This document shows, piece by piece, positions 9,152 to 18,214 of a stretch of 61,899 nucleotides of DNA; the stretch's first letter is position 1; every line of letters starts with the position of its first letter. The translations under genes were made by a program, and so were the position numbers. Origin of the DNA: RGIG8775 sp045612185 (lineage in GTDB: Bacteria > Bacillota > Clostridia > Oscillospirales > CAG-272). A model generated the notes under the pieces. The model was given only the letters and a program-made list of their open reading frames with translations. It did no database searches and was not told the origin of the DNA. The stretch spans positions 1 to 61,899 of the forward strand of contig JAZKYO010000051.1 in assembly GCA_045612185.1 (NCBI GenBank), read 5' to 3'.

Positions 9152-10019
9152 AATCAAAATCGGGGGTGTATTTTGCGGTTGCCGAGGCTTTTGATTGAAA
9201 GAATCCGTCAAATCCTAAAGCAATTGCTTCTTTTGAAACGCTGTCGTACTCAAACGAGGTAACGCGCCGCGCAAGCTCGGGGTATTTTTCGCCGTCGTTA
9301 AAGTCGGGAGTGTATTGGCTCATAAGCGAAAGCAGCATAGAGCTTGTGGGAACAAGTTTGGCGAGCCTTCGCAATAATTCAATTGAGTCTTTGCGGCAAG
9401 AGGGAAGTACCAGATGTCGCACAATCAATCCCTTTTTTAACAGCTTATCCTCGCCATATATAAGAGAGGGCTGTTGACGGTGCATTTCGGATATCGCGGC
9501 AGATGCAACCTCAAAATAATCGGCGGCATGAGAGTAGCGCGCAGATAGCTCCGATGAAAAATATTTAAAGTCGGGCAGATATACGTCAATAAGCCCGTCA
9601 AGCGCGCGCAAAGCCTCAATCGACTCATACCCGCCACAGTTACAAACGACAGGTATTGACAGCTTTGGCTTAACCCTTTCAAGTAACTTGGCAAGAGATG
9701 AAAAATAGTGGCTCGGGGTCACCAAATTTATATTGTGAACGCCCTTTTCCTCAAGCTCAAAAATTATTTTCTCAAGCTCGTTTCCGTCAACCGCGCGACC
9801 CTTGCCGCCGCGGCTGATAGCCTTGTTCTGACAGTATACGCAACCGAGATTACAGCCTCCGAAAAATATTGTTCCCGAGCCGTTTGTTCCGCTTATGGGC
9901 GGTTCTTCATACATATGCGGCGCGGCTCTCGCAATAAGGTATTCTTCTGGTGCGCGGCAAAAGCCGCTTGGACGCACAGCACCGCATTTTCTCGGGCAGG
10001 AATTGCAAATTTGGCTCAT
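9150..10019 (-). CDS. Radical SAM protein, PflX-like (putative pyruvate formate-lyase activating enzyme type)
   Basis: 289 residues. The 4Fe-4S/SAM motif is CNLGCVYCQN (CxxxCxxC), preceded by an N-terminal Cys cluster (CNSCPRKCGAVRPSGFC) that may bind a second cluster. LVTPSHYFSS is typical of the PflX/COG1313 group. This group resembles glycyl-radical activases, but no glycyl radical enzyme lies nearby and the true substrate of the group is not settled. The C-terminus (MSQYTPDF, ALGFDGFFQSKASA) also matches the group. It starts at ATG 10019, just after a palindrome that separates it from pgsA. Confidence 0.88.
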   Translation of the reverse strand: MSQICNSCPRKCGAVRPSGFCRAPEEYLIARAAPHMYEEPPISGTNGSGTIFFGGCNLGCVYCQNKAISRGGKGRAVDGNELEKIIFELEEKGVHNINLVTPSHYFSSLAKLLERVKPKLSIPVVCNCGGYESIEALRALDGLIDVYLPDFKYFSSELSARYSHAADYFEVASAAISEMHRQQPSLIYGEDKLLKKGLIVRHLVLPSCRKDSIELLRRLAKLVPTSSMLLSLMSQYTPDFNDGEKYPELARRVTSFEYDSVSKEAIALGFDGFFQSKASATAKYTPDFD

Positions 10020-10035
10020 TTTAGCTCCTTATTAA

Positions 10036-10063
10036 TTGAGCGACCTGTAAACAGGTCGCTCAA
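10036..10063. terminator. Strong palindrome between pgsA and the radical SAM gene
   Basis: TTGAGCGACCTGT and ACAGGTCGCTCAA are perfect complements with almost no loop. There is no good T-tract on either side, so it may be a weak or processing-type 3' end for pgsA on the minus strand. Confidence 0.5.
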
Positions 10064-10066
10064 GGC

Positions 10067-10648
10067 TTATTTCTGAGGGTCAAGATATTTCCAATAGGAA
10101 ACGATGTAGTTGATACCCGACCAAAGCGTAAATATTATCATAAGCGCGGTGGTAAGATAGGTAAGAGGAAGATAAACAAGCATTTTGTCAAGCCCGAACG
10201 CTCCGTAAATAAGAGGCTCTATAATTGTGGCGCAAACGCAGGCAATCTGCGTGCAGGTCTTGATTTTTCCAAGCCAGTTAGCCGCAATTACAACTCCGCT
10301 TGAGCTTGACGCTACGAGGCGTATTGACGTAACCGCAAGCTCACGGAAAATAACGATAATAACAGCCCAAATGAAAACGGGGCGTATGGTTGCGTATTTG
10401 TAAAGAATTACGAGAAGCGCACCTATAACCATAAATTTGTCTGCAAGCGGGTCGATAAACTTTCCAAAATCGGTGATGAGATTATACTTGCGCGCGATCT
10501 TGCCGTCAAGCATATCTGTGATTGAGGCTATTATAAAGAGCGAAACCCCTATAATACTGCCCCAAGGATCGGGAACAACCATCATAACAATCACGAAAAT
10601 GGGAACCAATATCATGCGTAAAACCGAAAGTTTGTTAGGTAAATTCAT
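10067..10648 (-). CDS. pgsA: CDP-diacylglycerol--glycerol-3-phosphate 3-phosphatidyltransferase
   Basis: 193 residues, a membrane enzyme making phosphatidylglycerophosphate, the precursor of phosphatidylglycerol and cardiolipin. The CDP-alcohol phosphotransferase motif D-G-x2-A-R-x8-G-x3-D-x3-D is seen as DMLDGKIARK...DFGKFIDPLAD. Several hydrophobic helices follow. It starts 14 bp after the rimO stop and is almost certainly in the rimO transcript, an arrangement common in Firmicutes. Confidence 0.96.
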   Translation of the reverse strand: MNLPNKLSVLRMILVPIFVIVMMVVPDPWGSIIGVSLFIIASITDMLDGKIARKYNLITDFGKFIDPLADKFMVIGALLVILYKYATIRPVFIWAVIIVIFRELAVTSIRLVASSSSGVVIAANWLGKIKTCTQIACVCATIIEPLIYGAFGLDKMLVYLPLTYLTTALMIIFTLWSGINYIVSYWKYLDPQK

Positions 10649-10662
10649 AATTCTGACCTTCC

Positions 10663-12015
10663 TTATATGTTTTTGGGTGTTATAGCGAAGCCGTAAAGGT
10701 CGTAATCGACCACCTCGCGTATTTTTACTTCAACAAAAGAACCGGGGGCGATTCGCAACTCGCTCTTGAAATAAACCTTTCCGTCAATTTCGGGAGCGTC
10801 GTTTGCGCTTCTTCCAAAGTGTGCCTCGCTGACAGGGTCATAATCCTCGCAAAGCACCGTGATGGTTTTGCCCACCATTTTTTTGTTGTTAGCCTCGTTA
10901 ATCTCAAGCTGTTCTCGCATGAGAATGTCCTGACGGTCGATTTTTATCTGCTCGTCAATCTGGTCGGGGAAGTCGTATGCGGGGGTGTCCTCTTCACGCG
11001 AGTAGGTGAACACACCAACGCGGTCGAATCGCGTCTCCTTTACAAACTCGCAAAGCTCCGAAAAATCCTCCTCGGTCTCACCCGGAAATCCGACTATAAA
11101 CGTGGTTCTTATCATAATGTCGGGAATTTCTCGGCGGAGCTTGGAAACAACTTCCTTTATCATGGCGCTGTCGCCGTGTCTGTTCATTGCCTTAAGCATA
11201 TGGTCGGAAATGTGCTGAATGGGCAAATCAATGTATTTAAGAATACGTGGGTTATCGCGTATCTCGGAAATAAGCCCGTCGGTTATCTTGTCGGGGTAAC
11301 AGTAGAGAAGTCTTATCCACGGGATAGAAGTTTCTTCGGTTATTTTGTGAAGAAGCTCAGCCAGCTTGTACTCACCGTACAAGTCAAGTCCGTATCGGGT
11401 AATGTCCTGCGCCACCACAATAAGCTCTTTTACCCCAAGAGCTTCAAGCTGCTTTGCCTCCGCTATTATGTCCTCCATCTCGCGGCTGCGGAACTTTCCG
11501 CGTATACCGGGAATAGCGCAGTAGGCGCATTTGTTGTCGCACCCCTCGGCAATCTTTATGTAAGCCGAGTAGTCGGGGGTGGTAAGCACTCTGTCACCGC
11601 CAAGCTTTACCTCGTCGTTTTTGAGATATGACGAGTATTTTTTCTTTGAGCCCTTCTTTTTCTTTACCGTTACAGCCTCAACCGCTTCAACGATGTTGTG
11701 TATGCTTCCCACGCCGAGAATAGCGTCTACCTCGGGAAGCTCCTCAAATATCTGGTCGCGGTATCTCTCGGCAAGACAGCCGGTAACAACAATAGCCTTG
11801 AGTGTGTGATGCTCCTTTAGCCACGCAATGTCAAGAATATTGTCAATAGCCTCCTGCTTTGCGCTTTCTATAAAAGCGCAGGTGTTTATAATGACTACAT
11901 CCGCTTCGGTTTCTTCGGGAGTCACCTCGTACCCCGCCGCCATCAGCTCGTGAAGCATAACCTCGGTGTCGAGCTGATTCTTGGGACAGCCAAGCGAAAC
12001 AAATCCAATTTTCAT
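10663..12015 (-). CDS. rimO: Ribosomal protein S12 methylthiotransferase
   Basis: 450 residues from ATG 12015 (MKIGFVSLGCPKNQLDTEVM); an upstream TTG in frame lacks a ribosome site. Order: UPF0004 domain with the first cluster (GCPKN, INTCAFI, TGCLAERY), the radical SAM core (CDNKCAYCAIPGIRG, CxxxCxxC), and a C-terminal TRAM domain ending near YDLYGFAI. It adds a methylthio group to the conserved Asp of ribosomal protein S12 (about Asp88/89). It heads a two-gene operon with pgsA behind a good sigma-A promoter. Confidence 0.96.
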   Translation of the reverse strand: MKIGFVSLGCPKNQLDTEVMLHELMAAGYEVTPEETEADVVIINTCAFIESAKQEAIDNILDIAWLKEHHTLKAIVVTGCLAERYRDQIFEELPEVDAILGVGSIHNIVEAVEAVTVKKKKGSKKKYSSYLKNDEVKLGGDRVLTTPDYSAYIKIAEGCDNKCAYCAIPGIRGKFRSREMEDIIAEAKQLEALGVKELIVVAQDITRYGLDLYGEYKLAELLHKITEETSIPWIRLLYCYPDKITDGLISEIRDNPRILKYIDLPIQHISDHMLKAMNRHGDSAMIKEVVSKLRREIPDIMIRTTFIVGFPGETEEDFSELCEFVKETRFDRVGVFTYSREEDTPAYDFPDQIDEQIKIDRQDILMREQLEINEANNKKMVGKTITVLCEDYDPVSEAHFGRSANDAPEIDGKVYFKSELRIAPGSFVEVKIREVVDYDLYGFAITPKNI

Positions 12016-12049
12016 TTGTTTTATCCTTTCGGCAAAATTATTCACTATA

Positions 12050-12078
12050 ATGATACCACATTCCTTCGTCAAAGTCAA
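12050..12078 (-). promoter_or_regulatory. Sigma-A promoter of rimO-pgsA
   Basis: On the minus strand TTGACT (12078-12073), 17-nt spacer, TATCAT (12055-12050), about 35 bp from the rimO ATG. Confidence 0.75.
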
Positions 12079-12130
12079 CCGATTTTGCGCCTCAAAAAGT
12101 GAAAATTCTGAAAATTTATCCTGATATCGG

Positions 12131-12158
12131 TTGACTTTTTCATATTTTATGGTATTAT
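12131..12158 (+). promoter_or_regulatory. Promoter of the 12.2 kb membrane protein gene
   Basis: TTGACT (12131-12136), 16-nt spacer, TATTAT (12153-12158). It is divergent from the rimO promoter about 50 bp away. Confidence 0.55.
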
Positions 12159-12198
12159 AGATGTTAATATTAAGTAGTGATGCACGGAGGGGATAACT

Positions 12199-12735
12199 GT
12201 GAAAAAAAGAGACGTGTTGGTAAACGGCATAGCTGATTTTGTATTTCTGTTTTTGGCTTGTGTTTTTGCCCGTATTTTTTCAAATATGGCGGTAAAGCTT
12301 GCCGACTTGTTTGTTGAGCAGACCTTTTTGTCAGCGTCGGGAATAAGGGCGGTTACGCTTATGCTGTTTTCGTCGGCGTTCATCTTCTTTTTTTCGTATT
12401 TGAACGGATATCATACGGTATGCTTTGATCCCGTGGAAACTCCGCTTGCGGCGCTTGTGGCGGTAGTGCCTCATTTCATTATATCTTTCTTTACGGTGTT
12501 TTCGCCTTGGATAGCGGGCGCAACAAAGCATATAAGCGGTTTTATAGCCTTTGGAACAAGATACACAAAGGCGGAGCATATGAAGCTTATACCGATGGCA
12601 ACTCTCGTGCTTATCGGTCTGCTTACCGCGTTTATATACTGCGGACTTATAGTTCTCGGTAAATACGTAGGCTCTAAAAAGCGCCTTGCCGCAAGAGCTG
12701 AGTTAATGGGAAAAAATACTTCCGACGGGAAATAA
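12199..12735 (+). CDS. Small integral membrane protein, unknown function
   Basis: 178 residues, from GTG 12199 or the AAG-rich start MKKRDVLVNG after GGAGGGG. About four hydrophobic segments can be seen (residues 10-30, 50-68, 82-105 and 133-155), with a basic C-terminal tail. I cannot place it in a named family. It is followed by the phosphoesterase-rlmD pair, which may have its own start signal, so co-function cannot be claimed. Confidence 0.75.
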   Translation: MKKRDVLVNGIADFVFLFLACVFARIFSNMAVKLADLFVEQTFLSASGIRAVTLMLFSSAFIFFFSYLNGYHTVCFDPVETPLAALVAVVPHFIISFFTVFSPWIAGATKHISGFIAFGTRYTKAEHMKLIPMATLVLIGLLTAFIYCGLIVLGKYVGSKKRLAARAELMGKNTSDGK

Positions 12736-12790
12736 AAAACAATAAGTTGGTAAACAATTATAGTAACATACAACACAAAGGAGAACCAAA

Positions 12791-13483
12791 ATGACCTACG
12801 TTATGTCAGACATTCACGGCAATTATTACGCCTTTAAGAAAATGCTTGAAGAGATAAACTTTTCGGACAAGGACCTGCTTTATATTGCGGGCGACCTTGT
12901 TGATTACGGCGCTGACGGAATAGACCTTATTTGCGACGTAAGTATGCGCGAGAACGTTTATTCAATAGTTGGAGAGCACGACTTTGAGGCGCTTAAAATG
13001 CTGTCTAAATTCGATAAAATGCTCAAAAGCGGAGAGACCCCCGACCCCGAATACGCCAAAGCCATGAACGAGTGGGTTCGCGACGGCGGTGCGGTAACCT
13101 TTGAGGCGTTCAGAGAGCTTGACGAGGATATGAAAGAGGGCGTACTCGATTACCTTTCGGATATGGCGCTTTTTGAGGAAATAACGGTAAATAACCGCGA
13201 CTACGTGATAGTTCACGCGGGTATAAAGAACTTTACTCCCGACATTAACCTTGAGGAACTTGCGCCTGAGGATTTTATATACGAGAGCCTTGACCCCGAC
13301 GCAGATTACTACGACGATAAAATGATTATCGCGGGTCATATTCACACAAGCGAGCTTCCAGATGCGGACAAGGATATGATATATTACGGTAACGGCGCTA
13401 TATTCCTTGATTGTGGCTCTGCCAAAAATGGAATACTCGGATGCCTTTGCCTTGACAACGGCAAGGAGTATTATGTTAAATAA
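12791..13483 (+). CDS. Metallophosphoesterase (PP2A/Ap4A-hydrolase-like)
   Basis: 230 residues after AAAGGAG. Calcineurin-like motifs are in order: SDIHGN (D7, H9), GDLVDYG (D35, D38), then GEHD at 61-64 where GNHD/E is the rule, and late histidines in VHAG and GHIHTSE. The Glu at the second position of GNHD is unusual because the Asn normally binds a metal. Relatives dephosphorylate proteins or dinucleoside polyphosphates. Its 3' end overlaps the next gene by 11 bp. Confidence 0.88.
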   Translation: MTYVMSDIHGNYYAFKKMLEEINFSDKDLLYIAGDLVDYGADGIDLICDVSMRENVYSIVGEHDFEALKMLSKFDKMLKSGETPDPEYAKAMNEWVRDGGAVTFEAFRELDEDMKEGVLDYLSDMALFEEITVNNRDYVIVHAGIKNFTPDINLEELAPEDFIYESLDPDADYYDDKMIIAGHIHTSELPDADKDMIYYGNGAIFLDCGSAKNGILGCLCLDNGKEYYVK

Positions 13484-14843
13484 GAATCAGACTGTCACAC
13501 TTGATATAACCGATATAAACAATCTCGGTTGCGGTGTTGGCAGAATAGACGGAATGGTGGTCTTTGTCAAGGGCGCGGTAAGCGGCGACAGAGTAGAGGC
13601 AAAGATTATAAAAGTGAATAAAAGCTTTTCGGTGGGAAGGCTGGAAAATATCATATCTCCATCCGAATACAGGCTTCAAGGCGAGTTTTGTAACGCACCC
13701 AACGCTTGCGGAGGGTGCGTTTATCGCCATATTACATATCCCCACGAGCTTGATATGAAAAAGAAGTACGTGGAAAACGCCTTCAGAAAGGTAGGGCTTT
13801 TTGAGGTGAAGGTAGACGAGGTTATGAGCACGGGCGAAATGTCGGGCTACCGCAATAAGGCGCAGTATCCATTTGGAGTTTCGGGCGGAAAGACCTGTGT
13901 GGGCTTTTACGCCAATAAAACTCATAAGGTTATTCCGTGTAACGTCTGCGCCCTTCAGCCTCAGGTTTTTTCGGATATATGTGACTTTGTTTGCGAGTTT
14001 GCCGACGCAAACAAATGGAGTGTTTATGATGAGGAAAAAGGCGCGGGGCTTTTGCGACACCTCTACATAAGAATGGGAAAAAGCACGGGCGAAATTATGG
14101 TCTGTGTGGTAATTAACGGTGATTACCTTACAAAAGAGCAGGAGTTTTCGACAGCGCTTTGCGAGAAATTTCCAAACGTCAAAAGCGTTCTCGTCAATAT
14201 CAATAAGCAAAATACCAACGTGGTACTTGGCAAAAAGTACCGCACAGTGCGCGGCCGCGACTATATCGAGGACGTGCTTCTCGGCAAACGCTTCAGAATT
14301 TCCGCTGGCGCGTTCTATCAGGTAAACCACGACGGCGCGGAGCTGCTTTACTCAATCGCCAAGCAAAAGGCGCAGGAACTTGGGGAAATGCAAACTCTGC
14401 TTGACCTTTATTGCGGTCTTGGAACAATAGGAATATCCATAGGCGACGACGCAAAACGCACCGTAGGAATAGAGATAGTTGACGAGGCAATAGCCTGTGC
14501 TAAGGAAAACGCCGCCATAAACGGCGTAAAGCACGCGCAATTTTACTGCGGAGACGCGGGAGACGCCGAAAAATTGCTTGATAACGCTGAGCGAGAGGGC
14601 GGCATTATAGCTAACGCAACCGTTGTGGTTGACCCGCCTCGCAAAGGCCTTGACCCCGCGCTTATATATTATCTTTCAAAGCGCGAGATGGACAGAATCG
14701 TTTACGTTTCATGCGACCCCGATACCCTTGCACGTGATTGCGCGCTTTTTAAGGAATTGGGCTATACGATTGGCAGAGTTACCCCCGTGGATATGTTTCC
14801 AAGGACAGGACACGTGGAAAGTGTGGTAAGCTTGATAAGGTAG
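13473..14843 (+). CDS. rlmD: 23S rRNA (uracil-5-)-methyltransferase, RumA/RlmD family
   Basis: 456 residues from ATG 13473 (MLNKNQTVTL), which has AAGGAG in front; longer in-frame starts would lie inside the phosphoesterase gene. An N-terminal TRAM domain (GCGVGRIDGMVVFVKGA) binds RNA. Cluster cysteines follow (CNAPNACGGC and a later Cys). The SAM domain has LDLYCGLGTIGIS and the catalytic Cys is in YVSCDPDTLARD. It makes m5U in 23S rRNA; whether at 1939, 747 or both cannot be told. Translation is coupled to the phosphoesterase gene. Confidence 0.93.
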   Translation: MLNKNQTVTLDITDINNLGCGVGRIDGMVVFVKGAVSGDRVEAKIIKVNKSFSVGRLENIISPSEYRLQGEFCNAPNACGGCVYRHITYPHELDMKKKYVENAFRKVGLFEVKVDEVMSTGEMSGYRNKAQYPFGVSGGKTCVGFYANKTHKVIPCNVCALQPQVFSDICDFVCEFADANKWSVYDEEKGAGLLRHLYIRMGKSTGEIMVCVVINGDYLTKEQEFSTALCEKFPNVKSVLVNINKQNTNVVLGKKYRTVRGRDYIEDVLLGKRFRISAGAFYQVNHDGAELLYSIAKQKAQELGEMQTLLDLYCGLGTIGISIGDDAKRTVGIEIVDEAIACAKENAAINGVKHAQFYCGDAGDAEKLLDNAEREGGIIANATVVVDPPRKGLDPALIYYLSKREMDRIVYVSCDPDTLARDCALFKELGYTIGRVTPVDMFPRTGHVESVVSLIR

Positions 14844-14872
14844 TCATAACAACGTAACAAAAGGAGTCTATT

Positions 14873-16444
14873 ATGACAGAGTGCACATACATTTACGAAT
14901 ATGTTATTTCAAAGGGGACGCGACTTTTTACAGCGGTGTTGCTTCCCGATGCAAAAAATAAATTTCCGAGTGTCATTATCAGAACACCGTATGTTGATGC
15001 GCTTGAAGCATTGACCGAAGAGGAAATCTGCGGTCTGTATATGAGAGAAAACGCAAAATGGTTAGAGCATGGTTATGCGGTTGTAATTCAACATTGTCGT
15101 GGCAGAGGGAAAAGTGAAGGGGACTGTATTCCCTATATAAATGAGCGCGATGATAGCCGCGCGCTCTATGCGTGGGTACGAGAGCAACGTTTTTACGACA
15201 GTGAGCTGTTTTTAAAAGGCGGCAGTTATCTTACAAGTGTGCATTATTGCGCCGCCCCCTTTGATGATGACATTAAAGGCGCTATCTTTGGTATTCAAGA
15301 CAGTGAGCGATACAATATTTGTTATCGAAACGGTTTTCTCAAAAAGGGGTTGCACGGTAATTGGTACGTTGGCATGTATAAGGCAAAATCCAAAATGAAA
15401 AAGCACTTTGCGCAAGGAAGCTTTGAGACGCTTCCGCTCAGTGCTTTTACCGAGACTGTATTTGACGAACAGGTTGCTGATTTTGATGAAATGCTTCGCT
15501 CGCCAAAGCCCACAGACGCTTTTTGGAAAACGCATAATGGCGGTTCGGACGCGAGGGGGGCTACCGATAACGTGAAATTCCCGGTTTTGTTTACTACCGG
15601 ATTTTACGATATCTATACCGGCGGAATTTTTGATATGTGGAATAAAATGCGTGCCGAAAGTCGAGAAAATTGCGCGCTCGTTGTTTCTCCGTACGACCAC
15701 GGGGACGGTTTTAATGAAACGACAGGATTTGCTTTTCCCAATGGAAAAAGAGCAGAGCAATTTGGCTCGGATTATGAAATAAAATGGTTTGAGCATATTC
15801 GAAAAAACACCGAAGCACCTTTTGAAAAAGGTAAAATTACATATTACAATTTATTTGAAAACCGTTGGCATACCGATGATTTCAAGTCATCAAAAACAAT
15901 TGTTTCTCTGCCTCTTGGAAATGAAACCATTACATATACCTACAATCCTTTCGATCCTCCTCGGTTTAAGGGCGGACTTTCTTGCAACTTCGGAGGTGGC
16001 GTATTTCAAGATAAACCCAATTCACGGCACGATATTGTTTCTATCTATACCGAGCCTGCTGAAAACGACATTTTTGTCAAAGGAAAAATGTTGGCAATGC
16101 TTCGCGTGAGTTCGGATTGTGAGGACACTTGTTTTTACGTTCGTGTCAGTATCGAAAAGGAGCGGGGGGATTTTGGTCTGCGAGATGATATCACCTCACT
16201 TTTCTATCAGATTGGTGATTATGTGCCGAATACCTTGGTCGATTTGACCTTCAACTTTGATGAGCACGCATTTCTTATCAAAAAGGGCGAACGTTTGCGA
16301 GTCGATATTGCGTCTGCTGACGTCGAACACTATGTTCGTCATACAAATCAAAAAGGACTTTACAGTGAGCAATCAACGGCAAAAATCGCACACAACACCG
16401 TATATTTGCAAGATTCTACTCTCGTTTTGCCAATTTCGTATTGA
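14873..16444 (+). CDS. CocE/NonD-type alpha/beta hydrolase
   Basis: 523 residues. An Xaa-Pro peptidase S15-like hydrolase: RGRGKSEG (oxyanion region), nucleophile elbow GGSYLT with Ser118 (the usual G-x-S-Y-x-G ends in Thr here), an acid residue in GFYDIYTGG and the catalytic His in SPYDHGDGF. A C-terminal jelly-roll domain (about 340-523) ends with HNTVYLQDSTLVLPI, typical of the family. It hydrolyses esters or peptides of small substrates; the substrate is unknown. No signal peptide is seen. The gene is visibly more AT-rich and uses more AT-ending codons than its neighbours, which suggests recent arrival. It follows rlmD by 29 bp. Confidence 0.88.
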   Translation: MTECTYIYEYVISKGTRLFTAVLLPDAKNKFPSVIIRTPYVDALEALTEEEICGLYMRENAKWLEHGYAVVIQHCRGRGKSEGDCIPYINERDDSRALYAWVREQRFYDSELFLKGGSYLTSVHYCAAPFDDDIKGAIFGIQDSERYNICYRNGFLKKGLHGNWYVGMYKAKSKMKKHFAQGSFETLPLSAFTETVFDEQVADFDEMLRSPKPTDAFWKTHNGGSDARGATDNVKFPVLFTTGFYDIYTGGIFDMWNKMRAESRENCALVVSPYDHGDGFNETTGFAFPNGKRAEQFGSDYEIKWFEHIRKNTEAPFEKGKITYYNLFENRWHTDDFKSSKTIVSLPLGNETITYTYNPFDPPRFKGGLSCNFGGGVFQDKPNSRHDIVSIYTEPAENDIFVKGKMLAMLRVSSDCEDTCFYVRVSIEKERGDFGLRDDITSLFYQIGDYVPNTLVDLTFNFDEHAFLIKKGERLRVDIASADVEHYVRHTNQKGLYSEQSTAKIAHNTVYLQDSTLVLPISY

Positions 16445-16445
16445 T

Positions 16446-16577
16446 ATATGGCTGAAATATGCCTTTGCTCTCTGGACCTATGTTGAATCTGTGGCTGCCT
16501 TGATGAAAACAATTTTGCCTGTTGAGCGCACGGCGCAAAAAAGAAAAGTATTATGAAGATTAGTAAAGGATAAAGCA
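16446..16577 (+). other. Possible gene remnant between the CocE hydrolase and the nitrilase-GDPD gene
   Basis: This 133-bp gap has one open frame (about 16446-16556, WLKYAFALWTYVESVAA...) without a ribosome site or start. It may be the tail of a lost gene. Nothing else is recognisable in it. Confidence 0.2.
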
Positions 16578-18206
16578 ATGAAAGTTTGTATTATTCAACC
16601 TCATTATTCATTTGACGGAAATGACGTTCAGGCGTGTTTTGACGGGCTTATGGAGATGCTTGACAAATGCGACGTGAGCCTTGACCTTATCGTTCTTCCC
16701 GAATACAGCGACGCGCCTGCGGACGTGCAGGGCAAGGATGGCTTTTACAGCGCGGTGGCGAAGTACAACGGTATGCTTTTGCAAAAGGCTTGCGAGACTG
16801 CAAAGCGCTGTAATTCTCTTGTGTTCGTAAACGCGGGATACGCAACAGAAAACGGAATCCGAAACACCACGCACGCCATAGACCGAGAGGGAAATATTGT
16901 GGGGAGATATTTCAAGGCGCACCCTGCGCCAAGTGAGGTCAAAACCGACGCCGAGGGCGGTCACGAGCTTGACGTGGCTTATAGTTATGACGTAGCAAGC
17001 CCATACGTTATCGAGCTTGAGGGGCTTAGATTTGCTTTTCTTACTTGCTACGACTTCTATTTCTATGAGAACTTCGCAAAAATCGCCCGTGAAAACGTGG
17101 ACATAATCATAGGTTGCTCGCTTCAGCGCACCGATAGCCACGAGGCACTGTCTATCATCAATAAATTTCTTTGCTACAATACCAACGCATATCTTGTGCG
17201 CGCTTCGGTTTCTCTTGGTGAGGACTCGGGGGTGTGCGGCTGTGGTATGGTTGTGTCACCAAAGGGCGAAATGTTGCTCAATATGGAAAGCAGAGTGGGG
17301 CTTGGCATTTGCGAAATTGACCCCAAAAACAAGTATTACAAGCCCGCAGGGCACATGGGTAAGCTAAAATCCCATTACGAATACATAGAGGAAGGACGCA
17401 GACCGTGGCTTTACCGCAACGGCGGAGCGTCGGTAGTGCCCTTTGACAGCGTGATGAAATATCCGCGCCTTTGCGCTCACCGAGGATTTAATACGGTAGC
17501 GCCCGAAAACAGTATGCCTGCCTTTGGCGCGGCTGTGGCTCTTGGCGCGCAAGAGATAGAGTTTGATTTGTGGTCTACCAAGGACGGTGTTCTTGTGTCG
17601 TGTCATGACGCAACGCTTGAACGTGTGAGCGACGGAAGCGGAAAAATCTATGAGCATACGTATGATGAGCTGTTGAAGCTTGATTTCGGAGCAAAGCACG
17701 GAGAAAAATTCAAGGGTTTGAGAATCCCAACCTTTGAGGAAATACTTCAAAAATTTGCGGGTAGGGTAATAATGAATATCCACGTCAAGATTTGGGATGC
17801 AGAATTCGAATTCCCGATGATTGAAGAAATAATAGCGCTCGTCCGTAAATACGATTGTGAAAAGCATGTTTATTTTATGACCTCAAACGACGCAATAATT
17901 AAAAAGGTAATGCAATACGCCTCCGATATAAGGGTTTGCGTGGGGTGGAACGGAGATAAAAATCCCATGTCAATAGTTGACCGCGCAATAGCGCTCGGCG
18001 CGTATAAGGTGCAGTTGTTCAAGCCCTATTTCAATCAAGAAAGCGTGGACAAGGCTCATGCAAACGGCATTTTGTGCAACGTGTTTTACGCTGACGACCC
18101 CGACGAGGCGCGCCGCTGCTTTGAAATGGGCATAGATACTGTTCTTACAAACGACTATCTTGCCATATACAGCGCGCTTAAAGACGACATCTTTAAACAA
18201 CAGTAG
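16578..18206 (+). CDS. Fusion of a nitrilase-family amidase with a glycerophosphodiester phosphodiesterase
   Basis: 542 residues in one open frame. Residues 1-285 are a carbon-nitrogen hydrolase with the Glu-Lys-Cys triad: E42 in VLPEYSD, K113 in YFKAHPAPSE, C157 in LTCYDFYFYE. Residues 295-542 are a GDPD TIM barrel: CAHRGFNTVAPENSMPAF (H301, R302, E310), EIEFDLWSTKDGVLVSCHD (E328, D330, H343). The third metal ligand, normally Glu in IEIK, is His in MNIHVKIWD. The first half should cleave an amide, the second a glycerophosphodiester to an alcohol and glycerol 3-phosphate. The two reactions in one chain suggest a substrate with both bonds, such as an N-acylated or amide-bearing head group (inference). 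The next gene begins 8 bp downstream. Confidence 0.93.
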   Translation: MKVCIIQPHYSFDGNDVQACFDGLMEMLDKCDVSLDLIVLPEYSDAPADVQGKDGFYSAVAKYNGMLLQKACETAKRCNSLVFVNAGYATENGIRNTTHAIDREGNIVGRYFKAHPAPSEVKTDAEGGHELDVAYSYDVASPYVIELEGLRFAFLTCYDFYFYENFAKIARENVDIIIGCSLQRTDSHEALSIINKFLCYNTNAYLVRASVSLGEDSGVCGCGMVVSPKGEMLLNMESRVGLGICEIDPKNKYYKPAGHMGKLKSHYEYIEEGRRPWLYRNGGASVVPFDSVMKYPRLCAHRGFNTVAPENSMPAFGAAVALGAQEIEFDLWSTKDGVLVSCHDATLERVSDGSGKIYEHTYDELLKLDFGAKHGEKFKGLRIPTFEEILQKFAGRVIMNIHVKIWDAEFEFPMIEEIIALVRKYDCEKHVYFMTSNDAIIKKVMQYASDIRVCVGWNGDKNPMSIVDRAIALGAYKVQLFKPYFNQESVDKAHANGILCNVFYADDPDEARRCFEMGIDTVLTNDYLAIYSALKDDIFKQQ

Positions 18207-18214
18207 GAGTTTAT

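Noticed and set aside
16257..16556. Plus-strand frame overlapping the end of the CocE hydrolase
   Set aside because: Most of it lies inside the hydrolase in another frame; only the last part is unexplained and is noted as a possible remnant.
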